Positions 51,345 through 59,529 of a stretch of 64,000 nt of DNA are shown one piece after another. Numbering within the stretch: the stretch's first letter is position 1; the number at the start of each line of letters is the position of its first letter. The stretch is taken from assembly GCA_965116335.1 (NCBI GenBank), contig OZ220677.1, positions 1,116,001-1,180,000 of the forward strand. Reading direction: 5' to 3'. The notes beneath the pieces are model-generated. The model saw only the letters and a list, made by a program, of their open reading frames with translations. It made no database searches and had not been told where the DNA came from. This stretch comes from G963663315 sp965116335 (GTDB lineage: Bacteria > Pseudomonadota > Gammaproteobacteria > Arenicellales > Poriferihabitantaceae). Both the position numbers and the translations under genes were made by a program.

Positions 51345-52604
51345 ATGTCAATGAAACATGTTGGTCAAAAGGAAATCGCGATTCTGTTCACCGCATTAAT
51401 CGGGGCGGTCTACGGATTCGGTATGTACCTGTTTCCGGCCATGGTGGAATCAATCCGCAGAGATATAAGCTTTTCCTACAGTACGCTGGGACTGATTTCG
51501 GGAGCAGTGCAGGCGGGGTTCCTCGTGTCCTCGGCTCTGGCCGGATTTTTGACTCTGTGGTTTGGAGCGACCAATCTGATCCTGTTTTCCATTATTCTCA
51601 GTGCGTTTGCATTGGGTGGATTGACCTTAGTCGGCAATGTCTACGCCCTTGGAACGTTTTTGGTGATACTGGGAGCCTGTGCCTCACTGATCTGGGTGCC
51701 CATGGTCGAGGTATCCCGGGAAATCATTTCTCCTCACAACCGGGGCAAGGCCTTGTGCCTGATGTCTTCGGGCACCAGTTATGGGGTATTCATTAACAGT
51801 ACCCTTCTAGCCGCCGTCCTGCCGGTCTTCGGCTGGCGCATGCTCTGGGCAACTACCTTTTCCATCGTAACGGTATTGGCCATCTACTCGGCGTGGCGCC
51901 TGTTTCCGATACGAAATCAACATGATAGGCACAGAGATGTCACTCCAATCAAGAAGCCCTTGGGCTGGAACCGTGTCGCCTCGCTTCCCAAGCAACTGGT
52001 CGGAGGCATCTTGGTGATGATGTTCCTCAACGGAATATCCTGCATGTCTTTCCAGACCTATCTGTCGGCCTACCTTGTCGGACAGATCGGGCTCAAGGAG
52101 GCCGGGGTAGCTTCGGTTTGGGGAATTATCGGCGTGGTGGGCATGTTCAGCGGATTCCTGGTCGGTGCACTCGCCGACCGAATCACCATCCGTCGGGGCA
52201 TGATTGTGACTTATCTGATGCTGGGCATGGCGGCATTGGCTGTGATGTTTGCAGAGACGGATGGCGCCGGGTACCTGCTCATCCTTGTGTCGGGGATGGC
52301 CTTCGGGCTTTCTTTCTATGCGATTTTTGGCCTGATCCCTGCCTACATCAGCCATCTGTTCAGCGATGGAAATGCAGCTCTCATCTTCTCTTTCGGAAAT
52401 GTTTCCCTGGGGATAGGAGGAGTGATTGGTAATCTGTTCGGCGGCTACAGCAAGGAAATAACTGGATCGTTCGACATCCTTTACCTGACTATCCTGATTG
52501 CGGCATTGCTGTCTGCTGTGATTGCCACAGCCCTGCCTCGTGAGGTAGAAAACGATTTCAGCAAATCACCCTACGAAAAGTCCGAGGAAAATTATGACCA
52601 TTGA
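51345..52604 (+). CDS. MFS transporter, probable exporter of the cluster product
   Basis: 419 residues with about twelve membrane segments. TM1 is IAILFTALIGAVYGFGMYLFP; the intracellular loop after TM8 reads GALADRITIRRGMIVTYLML. It resembles the monocarboxylate/oxalate-formate branch of MFS (FSYSTLGLISGAVQAGFLVSSALAGF). A GGAA ribosome-binding site precedes the ATG. It is encoded between two methyltransferase genes and overlaps the second by 11 bp, so it is part of the same operon. Export of the small-molecule product is the likely role, though uptake of a precursor is possible. Confidence 0.85.
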   Translation: MSMKHVGQKEIAILFTALIGAVYGFGMYLFPAMVESIRRDISFSYSTLGLISGAVQAGFLVSSALAGFLTLWFGATNLILFSIILSAFALGGLTLVGNVYALGTFLVILGACASLIWVPMVEVSREIISPHNRGKALCLMSSGTSYGVFINSTLLAAVLPVFGWRMLWATTFSIVTVLAIYSAWRLFPIRNQHDRHRDVTPIKKPLGWNRVASLPKQLVGGILVMMFLNGISCMSFQTYLSAYLVGQIGLKEAGVASVWGIIGVVGMFSGFLVGALADRITIRRGMIVTYLMLGMAALAVMFAETDGAGYLLILVSGMAFGLSFYAIFGLIPAYISHLFSDGNAALIFSFGNVSLGIGGVIGNLFGGYSKEITGSFDILYLTILIAALLSAVIATALPREVENDFSKSPYEKSEENYDH

Positions 52605-53382
52605 AGCAATTGGGGGTTGGTTGAAAGATGCCGATCCCGGCATGAATCGGAGCTATCGCAGGCTGGACGATCTTGACCCTGGCGTCATGAGCCCCGAACA
52701 CATCGCCTATTTCGAAGATTATCGCAACCGATACTTCAACGATAGACTGATCTCTGGGCAGGGGATTGAAGAGATCATGACCGCATTATGGAATCATGGC
52801 GGCCTCCCCGATCTTTGGGTTGATCTGGGAGCATGCGTAACAACCCTCTTCTGGTCCATCGGCGTACGCAAACCGGGACGGGTGATAGTCTGTGATCTTG
52901 TGCCTGAAGCCCTATCCGTGCTCTCATCCTTCAAGGAGGGGAAAGAAATTCCTACCTGCTATAAGCAGGTTATGGAAATGGTGGGTGTGCCTCGGGAAGA
53001 ATTCGACATCACCCGTCGTCTTCCATGGGATTATCATCTATTTGATTGTCATGCACCCTGGTCGTTGCCTGAATACGCAGAGAAGTTCGATCTAATCACG
53101 GCCATCGGTTGTTTCGGGCTTGCACACGATCAGATGCATTACGCTACCGCCTTTAGTGCGGCCGCTTCCAATCTACGCCCAGGCGGACACTTTGTCGGAG
53201 CAGACTGGGTTCGCAGTTCAGCATTTGTTGAACGTGAAGGACATGACAATAGTTATATTTCGGCAGAATTGACCGAAAGTTGTGCATCCAGATGTGGACT
53301 ACGTACTCTCAGCTGCACTATGGTCAACATTCAGGGAGATCCCTATTACGAAGCGGTACTAGTCTGGGCTTTTTCCGATTAG
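52594..53382 (+). CDS. Class I methyltransferase, NNMT/TEMT-like
   Basis: 262 residues. Motif I appears as LWVDLGACVTTLFWSIG near residue 74, the acidic post-I residue in VIVCDLVPEALSVL, and a late NLRPGGHFVGADWVRSS motif. The pattern (two N-terminal helices, 'EALSVLSSFKEG' after the Asp) is like the NNMT/PNMT/TEMT family of N- and S-methyltransferases, but similarity is modest. It overlaps the MFS gene by 11 bp and is the last tightly linked gene before a 259-bp gap. A second methylation in the same pathway is the natural reading. Confidence 0.72.
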   Translation: MTIEAIGGWLKDADPGMNRSYRRLDDLDPGVMSPEHIAYFEDYRNRYFNDRLISGQGIEEIMTALWNHGGLPDLWVDLGACVTTLFWSIGVRKPGRVIVCDLVPEALSVLSSFKEGKEIPTCYKQVMEMVGVPREEFDITRRLPWDYHLFDCHAPWSLPEYAEKFDLITAIGCFGLAHDQMHYATAFSAAASNLRPGGHFVGADWVRSSAFVEREGHDNSYISAELTESCASRCGLRTLSCTMVNIQGDPYYEAVLVWAFSD

Positions 53383-53494
53383 GGTTTGTAGAACACCTGA
53401 GCAAGTATTACCACCTTGTAGCCGGTGATTAGCAATCACATCTGCCACAACAAAATAGTCATTTTTTGACACCTATCTGTCTAAATTTACATGC

Positions 53495-53534
53495 GGAGTT
53501 TGGTTAGTGTCTGGCACTTCCATATCCAAACTCC
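53495..53534. repeat. 9-bp perfect inverted repeat in the gap before the PvcA-like gene
   Basis: GGAGTTTGG at 53495-53503 pairs exactly with CCAAACTCC at 53526-53534, around a 22-nt centre. It lies in the 259-bp gap (53383-53641) between the second methyltransferase and the PvcA-like gene. A TTGACA occurs just upstream at 53466-53471 without a clear -10. It may be an operator or an RNA hairpin for separate control of the last gene. Nothing else recognisable is in this gap. Confidence 0.45.
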
Positions 53535-53641
53535 AAGGAGAGATTTCTTGTCGTACTGACATCCAACGTCGCCCTCGAAAGCTCAATGCCTGTTCTGTGA
53601 TTGTGGATGACTAGTCACGTAGCCAAAGCAAAGACGAACCC

Positions 53642-54835
53642 ATGAATGTCCCAGTCAATACAAACGGTTCCCTGATTGAAGATGCAGATTTTCTGATTTC
53701 GAAACCTTGGCCACCAGATGAGCCTGATTTCTCCCAGAATTGCATTGAGATGTGCTCTATGACACGGAACAATCTCCTAGGGCTGTGTTCCTATTCAACC
53801 TATTTTCCGGATGCCGACTGGTGGAGAAAGGCAAAATGCTCCCCAAGCACCGTTGCGGAGGTGGTACGAAATTTTCTCAACCATAAGGTTCTGCAGTTCA
53901 ATTCAAAGAAACTGTTTACAGAGAGTGACTATATACTCCAGCAAGTCACCCGAGCTATCAGAAAGGAGAACCGTGTCGAACTCATATTACCGGCTTTCTG
54001 TGTGATCAGCAGCTGGCAAAAGAGGCATCATGTGACATCCGTAACATTTGCCGAAGAAGCGTCACTCCTTCACCTTGCACATGTCGCGAGAGCTCTTGAG
54101 AAGAACACCGGCACAAACCTCAGATTTCTGATCATTTCCGATGCCACGTTCTATGCCGGGATTTTCGGCGACCCTATGGATGCGGCTGAACGATATATCC
54201 GGGACCTCACCCAGATAGTGCAGAAACATGGTATCGGGGATACCATCTGGATTGTGGACATGTCGGATATTGTAAAAGAATATGGACAGAAATATGAAGG
54301 TTCTCTGGAGCGGAATCTCGACATTTTTTCTAGAGAACCCGCCTTGGGACTGTCAGAAAAAGAAGCGGTACGGTTTAAAACAAGCGTTGCGAGCACCCTG
54401 AATATTTCGGATCTGGGGCTGACTTATCACCATTTGCGAAAGATACACTGTACGGGAAGATTCCCGAATACAGCCCTCAAAATGGAAATCGAGAGCCGGA
54501 TATCCAAGGCATTCATCCACTACAGAGCCATGAAGCAATCAATGGCCGAACTGGAATGGGAGCAGAAAACATACCCACAAGCTTTGAGAGGAACCATTCA
54601 CCACAAGACGGTTCCGGTTGTGGGCGTACGTATTTATCCTGACTACAAAAGCTCGTGTCAACTGCTTCCGTACCATGGCATTGCCGTGCTGTACCAGCAA
54701 GACAACCGTTGGAGGATGCGAATTGAACATGAAATCCATCTGCACGACTCCTCTTTCGTTAGAGTAAGGAAAGGGAAAGTCGAAAGCGATTTTTATGTCT
54801 GTCCCGCGAGTCTCGAATTGCCCCCTGCAGCCTGA
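53642..54835 (+). CDS. Divergent DIT1/PvcA (isocyanide synthase) family protein
   Basis: 397 residues. The central region aligns by eye with PvcA/IsnA/DIT1 proteins: VELILPAFCVISSWQKRHH (residues ~112-130, where PvcA has LPxFPxKSPN), FAEEASLLHLAHVARALEK (PvcA DxGExLxLLxLDxLC), then LRFLIISDATFYAGIFGDPMD (PvcA LxICSDGxVFxDL), and near the C-terminus VRIYPDYKSSCQLLPYHG, like IHPxxxxxxxxxxPWHS. The KSPN motif is replaced, so substrate and chemistry may differ from tyrosine or tryptophan isonitrile formation. Codon and base composition is markedly AT-rich (two 60-base lines at 37% GC), unlike the neighbours, which suggests separate acquisition. Assignment is by motif only. Confidence 0.55.
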   Translation: MNVPVNTNGSLIEDADFLISKPWPPDEPDFSQNCIEMCSMTRNNLLGLCSYSTYFPDADWWRKAKCSPSTVAEVVRNFLNHKVLQFNSKKLFTESDYILQQVTRAIRKENRVELILPAFCVISSWQKRHHVTSVTFAEEASLLHLAHVARALEKNTGTNLRFLIISDATFYAGIFGDPMDAAERYIRDLTQIVQKHGIGDTIWIVDMSDIVKEYGQKYEGSLERNLDIFSREPALGLSEKEAVRFKTSVASTLNISDLGLTYHHLRKIHCTGRFPNTALKMEIESRISKAFIHYRAMKQSMAELEWEQKTYPQALRGTIHHKTVPVVGVRIYPDYKSSCQLLPYHGIAVLYQQDNRWRMRIEHEIHLHDSSFVRVRKGKVESDFYVCPASLELPPAA

Positions 54836-54870
54836 TCATACGGTCAGTATCAATAAATCTCACGACCAGA

Positions 54871-55836
54871 TTATCTGATCTTGGAACGTGCGCCAATTGT
54901 GAAGGGAGTAGTGTCATAGTTCCGCTTGATTGCCCGTCGCATCCGTTGGCTAGAGCCAAACCCAGCCTTGCATGCAACCACCTTGATGTGTTCACCTCTT
55001 TCGATCAGATTAGCGGCGAATTGTACTCTCACCAGTTCAACAAACCTGACCGGGGGAATGCCAAACTCCTTTTTCATATGACGCGTCAATGTTCGTGGTG
55101 TCACATTGATGAACAAGGCTAGTTGGTCTAATGTCCATTTCCGGTCCGGCATCTGGATGATTGCATCAACCAGAGGCCGGGTGCGGTCGGTGGCTACGTT
55201 CTTCGACTCCAGTAACAATGAATGTTGGCTTTGCCCCCCGGCACGCCGCATCGGGACGACGAGTTCACGGGCAACAGCAGAGGCAACATGATTACCAGCA
55301 TCAAGAGTTATGATATGAAGAGCCAGATCGATTCCCGCAGTCACGCCAGCGGAGCAGAAAACATTCCCCTCGGACGTGAAAATCCTGTCGAAGTCCCATA
55401 GTACATTACCACCAATTTTTTGGGCATCACGAGACCGTCTCCAGTGCGTGGTTGCCCGCTTTCCTTGCAGCACACCCGTATCAGCGAGTAGCAGGGCACC
55501 GGAACAGACCGAAAGAACCCTTCCGTCAGGATGCTCATTCAGCCAGGTAGATACCAGCTTCCTCAGCCGTGTGTGGGAAATGACTCGATCAATACCAGTT
55601 CCGCCGGTAATCAGAATGTCATCGCATTTTGTGGCTGCATCCAAAGAAATATCCGGATTCAGCAATATCCCGCAACTGGCCATGACGGCGGAGTTTGTGG
55701 GAGAAAAGTATCTGAGGTCGTAGCGGAACCCGGAATGGTTACGAACCTCGTTGAATGCTTCTGCAGGCCCCGCCACATCTACCAAATGGACATCGTCGAA
55801 AATGAGGATGGCGATACTGCGGTTACTGTAATCCAT
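54871..55836 (-). CDS. GlxA-type transcriptional regulator (DJ-1/PfpI plus AraC HTH)
   Basis: 321 residues from the ATG at 55836. Residues ~1-195 form a class I glutamine amidotransferase-like domain (SIAILIFDDVHLVDVAGPAEAF, VLSVCSGALLLADTGVLQG, with Cys in the nucleophile-elbow position), residues ~215-320 the AraC helix-turn-helix pair (WTLDQLALFINVTPRTLTRHMKK and GFGSSQRMRRAIKRNY). Such proteins regulate genes for small nitrogenous metabolites. It is convergent with the PvcA-like gene (35 bp between stops), next to the biosynthetic series, and is the only regulator of this size in the window, so it is the best candidate for control of the cluster. Confidence 0.88.
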   Translation of the reverse strand: MDYSNRSIAILIFDDVHLVDVAGPAEAFNEVRNHSGFRYDLRYFSPTNSAVMASCGILLNPDISLDAATKCDDILITGGTGIDRVISHTRLRKLVSTWLNEHPDGRVLSVCSGALLLADTGVLQGKRATTHWRRSRDAQKIGGNVLWDFDRIFTSEGNVFCSAGVTAGIDLALHIITLDAGNHVASAVARELVVPMRRAGGQSQHSLLLESKNVATDRTRPLVDAIIQMPDRKWTLDQLALFINVTPRTLTRHMKKEFGIPPVRFVELVRVQFAANLIERGEHIKVVACKAGFGSSQRMRRAIKRNYDTTPFTIGARSKIR

Positions 55837-55904
55837 AATCAAGTATTTTATACATACTGGGAGTAATTATATTATCCAGATTACCAAGCCCCCCCCCAAC
55901 CCAC

Positions 55905-56756
55905 TCAACCCAGCCAATCGGACATGTGGGTACATTCATGCTCGGGGCGAGCGATATATAGCTGGGCGTGGTAGGAGCCGGTGGTCTCGAAACCCTGGAC
56001 TTCACGTCCTCGTTCCCGCACCAGTTGGATGGCTCTTTGTTTCTCCTCATCATCCGCGAAAATCCGGTGGGGAAACGGCGGTATCGGCATCGCTTCCACA
56101 ATCAATCCGGCCTCCTCCATAATATCCCAGCATTCCTCCGACTCATTGCCGCGCACTGGTGAACAGACGATCCAGGGTAGCGAATCTCCGGCCAGGTCCA
56201 GCATCGTCTGCAATGTCCCTTGCAACAAGTGCATCATGGAACCGACCTCAATGATCAGGTCACACCGCTCAATTACTTGTCGCAGTTCTTCGCTGGCTGG
56301 ATCGGACTGCAAATCAATCGCGAAGATGTCGTCGTAAATACCGACTGATTTGCCATACATGAGCGCCTGCTCAGCCACATCCAGGCCAAATATCTGACAT
56401 GGCACATCAACAAACTTGTTCTGGTCAATCCATTGGCTGTCCCACTTGATCACCTCATCCACCGTCGCATCGATAAATTTCGGCTCCTGATAGCGATCCA
56501 GCACCTGATCCAGCGTAATATGATGTCTCAATAAAAGCGCGCCAATACCGTACCCGGAGGCAAAATCCACCACACACGGCTCCTCTATACCTCGAATACG
56601 CTTCAATTCATTCAGCGCCGGAGCCATTCCCTGCATCGCCAAATCGGCGTTTCTGTACTGCACCGCATTCATGGCGTAATAATAAGCCCGACAATCCGGC
56701 CGGTTATAAACATCATCAAATCGGGTTACCAACGGAGTATTCCTCTTGTCTGTCAT
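55905..56756 (-). CDS. SAM-dependent methyltransferase-like protein
   Basis: 283 residues. A motif I-like segment CVVDFASGYGIGALLL is near residue 60, and FGLDVAEQALMYG provides the post-I acidic residue. A second SAM-contact-like stretch is CDLIIEVGSMMHLLQGTL. The C-terminal part (HRIFADDEEKQRAI, SYHAQLYIARPEHE) is not a recognised domain. It sits on the minus strand just upstream of glxA (68 bp) and is divergent from the DMT exporter gene. A run of nine Cs (55889-55897) lies just past its stop. It is probably part of the same metabolic locus, by location only. Confidence 0.65.
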   Translation of the reverse strand: MTDKRNTPLVTRFDDVYNRPDCRAYYYAMNAVQYRNADLAMQGMAPALNELKRIRGIEEPCVVDFASGYGIGALLLRHHITLDQVLDRYQEPKFIDATVDEVIKWDSQWIDQNKFVDVPCQIFGLDVAEQALMYGKSVGIYDDIFAIDLQSDPASEELRQVIERCDLIIEVGSMMHLLQGTLQTMLDLAGDSLPWIVCSPVRGNESEECWDIMEEAGLIVEAMPIPPFPHRIFADDEEKQRAIQLVRERGREVQGFETTGSYHAQLYIARPEHECTHMSDWLG

Positions 56757-56852
56757 ATAGACCTGTATATTTGTTCACAGATGCGTCGCATTTTACTATA
56801 CAATTTTAGCCACCACCCTTATATCCGTACAATTAATTTATCACCTGTTGCC

Positions 56853-57896
56853 ATGACTACCCCGCAAAGCAACGCTCTGAACTCGACCATCGTCCAGGGC
56901 ATGATTCTCTCCTGGGTGGCCGTCTTCATTTATGCGTCCGCCAACTCCATTATTCTGATTCTCACGGAAATCGGCTCCAACAATCTGGTGGACGGACGCA
57001 ACACCATTACATTCTGTAATCTGTTGTTTCTCGGCAGTCTGTTTTCCCTGGTGCCGATGGTTTTCTTTTTCCGCAAGGAATGGACGCGGGAGAATCTGAC
57101 CAGCATATCACGCTCTGACTGGGTCGCAATGACAATCTCGGCAGTATTGTCCTCCGCCCTGACGCCTTCGCTGTTTTTCTTCGCGCTGGAATTTTCGACC
57201 GTCACCAATGTGGTGCTGATCGGGCGGATCGAACCGCCGATGATGCTGATTCTGTCCTGCCTGCTGCTCAAGTCCGCATTTGACAGATGGGCCTTTGCCG
57301 GTGCCCTGATTGCGCTGGCCGGTGCTGTCATTATCATCACCATGCGGAGCGAGGATGGAGTCGGATTCAATTTTGGTAAAGGCGAGTATGCGGCGCTTGG
57401 CGGGATTTTGTCATTTATGGCCTCAAACCTGCTTACCAGGAAGAAGCTGAACGAAGTATCATTTGGCGTCTTCTCGATCTATCGCACCACGATTGGCACC
57501 ATTATCTACTTCATCTGGGCGATCTACCTGTTTGGCCCGAACCACTTCCAGGATGTTTTTGCTCCAACTGTGCTGAAATGGACGCTGGTCTACGCGGTAA
57601 TCGTGATAATCGGCGGTCAGTTCGCCTGGAACATGGCTCTTAAAAAAGCGCGTTCCAGCGATATGACCCTGGCAACCTCCTTTACTCCGGTGGCCGCGAT
57701 CACGATTGCCATGCTGCTCGTCGGTGAAGACCCGGGCGACGGACTCTGGTTGGGCGGTGCAGTAATAGTCAGTGGAATTCTGTTAGCGCTGTATGGACGT
57801 CGCCGAAAAGCCCTGGCGGAAAAACGGCACGCTGAAAAGCTGGCTCGTGAAAATGCGATGGAGCATGAATCAGAATATCACTTCAAAGGCGCTTGA
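56853..57896 (+). CDS. DMT-superfamily transporter (EamA domains)
   Basis: 347 residues from the ATG at 56853 (frame open to 56781, whose product lacks a credible start). Ten membrane segments in two EamA repeats: GMILSWVAVFIYASANSIILI, LEFSTVTNVVLIGRIEPPMMLIL, then LKWTLVYAVIVIIGGQFAWNMAL and ATSFTPVAAITIAMLLVGE, the last being the typical second-repeat signature. The C-terminus is a charged helix (RRRKALAEKRHAEKLARE). It exports or imports small metabolites. It is convergent with the small membrane protein gene and overlaps it by 19 bp. Confidence 0.87.
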   Translation: MTTPQSNALNSTIVQGMILSWVAVFIYASANSIILILTEIGSNNLVDGRNTITFCNLLFLGSLFSLVPMVFFFRKEWTRENLTSISRSDWVAMTISAVLSSALTPSLFFFALEFSTVTNVVLIGRIEPPMMLILSCLLLKSAFDRWAFAGALIALAGAVIIITMRSEDGVGFNFGKGEYAALGGILSFMASNLLTRKKLNEVSFGVFSIYRTTIGTIIYFIWAIYLFGPNHFQDVFAPTVLKWTLVYAVIVIIGGQFAWNMALKKARSSDMTLATSFTPVAAITIAMLLVGEDPGDGLWLGGAVIVSGILLALYGRRRKALAEKRHAEKLARENAMEHESEYHFKGA

Positions 57897-58102
57897 TTGA
57901 CTGACCTGCCTCCACGTATACATTCGTCCCAGAAATCATAAACAGCCATAGCCAATACCAGCATCACGATAATCGCGAAAGGCAACCCCCCCAGGAACCC
58001 GGCGAAGCCGCTTGATATACTGTACGACAGTCCGATCACGAACGAGGACAGCAGGATCACACCGCTCGCGCCGGTAAAAAGTTTTACAAGTCTGGCTCTC
58101 AT
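57878..58102 (-). CDS. Small two-helix membrane protein of unknown function
   Basis: 74 residues. Two membrane helices are predicted (GVILLSSFVIGLSYSI and GGLPFAIIVMLVLAMAVYDFW) with a positively charged start and a polar end (RGGRSVNQAPLK). No family was recognised. It is the distal gene of the minus-strand amidase/TRAP set, 66 bp from the amidase, and its 3' end overlaps the convergent DMT gene by 19 bp. Confidence 0.55.
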   Translation of the reverse strand: MRARLVKLFTGASGVILLSSFVIGLSYSISSGFAGFLGGLPFAIIVMLVLAMAVYDFWDECIRGGRSVNQAPLK

Positions 58103-58168
58103 CTCATCATCTCAGGGCAAACCCCGGGTCACTGCATCAATCAACTTATCGACCACTCACTAACGGCT

Positions 58169-59509
58169 TCAAGCCGATTTCAGGTAATCCAGCAACCATC
58201 GGGTGGTGCGAAACATACGATCATCCTCGTTTTCCCCTGCCACCAGCTGAATACCGACAGGCAATTGGTTTTCGCCGACCAGTAGCGGCAGGGACAAGCA
58301 GGGAAGTCCACATAATGTCCATATCGTACAACAAACAGGGTCTCCGGTGCCATCCCCAAATACCATAGATTCTCCGAGTGCCGCCGGTGTCAGGATCGCG
58401 TCATAGTCGTAGAAAAACTGCTGAAACCAGGCGGTTGCAGCCTGCATGATTTCCTGCGCCTCCTCATATTCAGCACGGCTAATCTGGCTGGCCGCAGACA
58501 GGCCGGAAATAGTCGTATCACTCAACAACGCACCATGATTCTCCCTTTCATACTCCAGGCATTGATAAATCTCGAACCTGTATATCCTGTACAGAGTCTC
58601 AATCAATGCCGAGAAGGTTTTTGGCGCCGGTATCCGTTCAATCCGGTCTCCCAGTGCCTCGATTATCTCCTCACTCCCGGCCACGGTTGCCGCGCTGTAT
58701 CGCTCCATATAAGGCAGATCAATCCAGACCAGCGCCGGCTCAATCGGGACTTCGGAATAATAACCCTTGAGCGCTTCCGGCCTGGGCGCCAGATAACTCA
58801 TTTTGTCACTGGCGTCATAACCGCCGATCACATCACACAACAACGCCACATCAGCGGGATGCCGTCCGAACATACCAACCTGATCAAGTGTAGGTGAGGT
58901 CTGCAACACGCCACGCCGGGAAATAATGCCGCGAGTCGGCTTATATCCGTAAACTCCACAGTAAGAGGCGGGGCGAATAGTCGAGCCATTGGTCTGGCTG
59001 CCGATTGACAGGGGAACATGACCGGCAGCCACCGCCGCCGCCGACCCGCTCGAAGAACCGCCGGAAGTATGCGCCAGATTGTGCGGATTACGTGTATCGG
59101 CAGGGTGCATCCAAGCCAGCTCCGTGGTCACGGTTTTGCCGAGGATGACCGCTCCGGCCTCTTTTAACTTCTCGACTACCGCACAATTCACATCCGGCTG
59201 GCGGCCCGCGTAAATGGTGCTGCCACGCTCGGTCGGCTGATCGTCCGTGTCGAAAATATCCTTGACTCCGACCGGAACGCCATGCAACGGCCCGGTCGGT
59301 TTGCCAGCACGACGAATCCGGTCCATCTCTCTGGCCTGTGCGAGTGCCAACTCCGGGTCAAGATGGGCCCAGGCACCGATTTGTGAGTCAGTCGCCGAAA
59401 TCCTCTCAAGACAACTTTCTACCCATTTCTCCGAAGTCAGGGCACCTTCCTGAATCAATCGAACCTGCTCTTCAACTGTCCGTTCCTGCTCCCCTGCAAT
59501 CTGGCTCAT
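58169..59509 (-). CDS. Amidase (amidase-signature family)
   Basis: 446 residues. The Ser-cisSer-Lys catalytic frame is present: Lys83 in VGVKDIFDTDD, the glycine/serine loop TSGGSSSGSAAAVAAG at ~149-163, and the nucleophile candidate Ser176 in SQTNGSTIRPASYCG (canonical GSDTGGSIRxPA has Gly where Asn occurs). It lacks GatA-specific C-terminal features, so it is a general amidase rather than the Glu-tRNA amidotransferase subunit. It is directly downstream of the TRAP permease genes (20 bp), so it probably hydrolyses an amide imported by that transporter. Confidence 0.88.
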   Translation of the reverse strand: MSQIAGEQERTVEEQVRLIQEGALTSEKWVESCLERISATDSQIGAWAHLDPELALAQAREMDRIRRAGKPTGPLHGVPVGVKDIFDTDDQPTERGSTIYAGRQPDVNCAVVEKLKEAGAVILGKTVTTELAWMHPADTRNPHNLAHTSGGSSSGSAAAVAAGHVPLSIGSQTNGSTIRPASYCGVYGYKPTRGIISRRGVLQTSPTLDQVGMFGRHPADVALLCDVIGGYDASDKMSYLAPRPEALKGYYSEVPIEPALVWIDLPYMERYSAATVAGSEEIIEALGDRIERIPAPKTFSALIETLYRIYRFEIYQCLEYERENHGALLSDTTISGLSAASQISRAEYEEAQEIMQAATAWFQQFFYDYDAILTPAALGESMVFGDGTGDPVCCTIWTLCGLPCLSLPLLVGENQLPVGIQLVAGENEDDRMFRTTRWLLDYLKSA

Positions 59510-59529
59510 CTGCGATACGGATCAGGTCA

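Noticed and set aside
53383..53641. Insertion-sequence end or tRNA in the gap before the PvcA-like gene
   Set aside because: No transposase fragment, target duplication or cloverleaf could be found; only the 9-bp inverted repeat is supported.
55889..55897. Run of nine Cs as a phase-variation switch
   Set aside because: It lies just beyond the stop of the methyltransferase-like gene and before glxA, not inside a coding frame; a homopolymer sequencing effect is equally possible.
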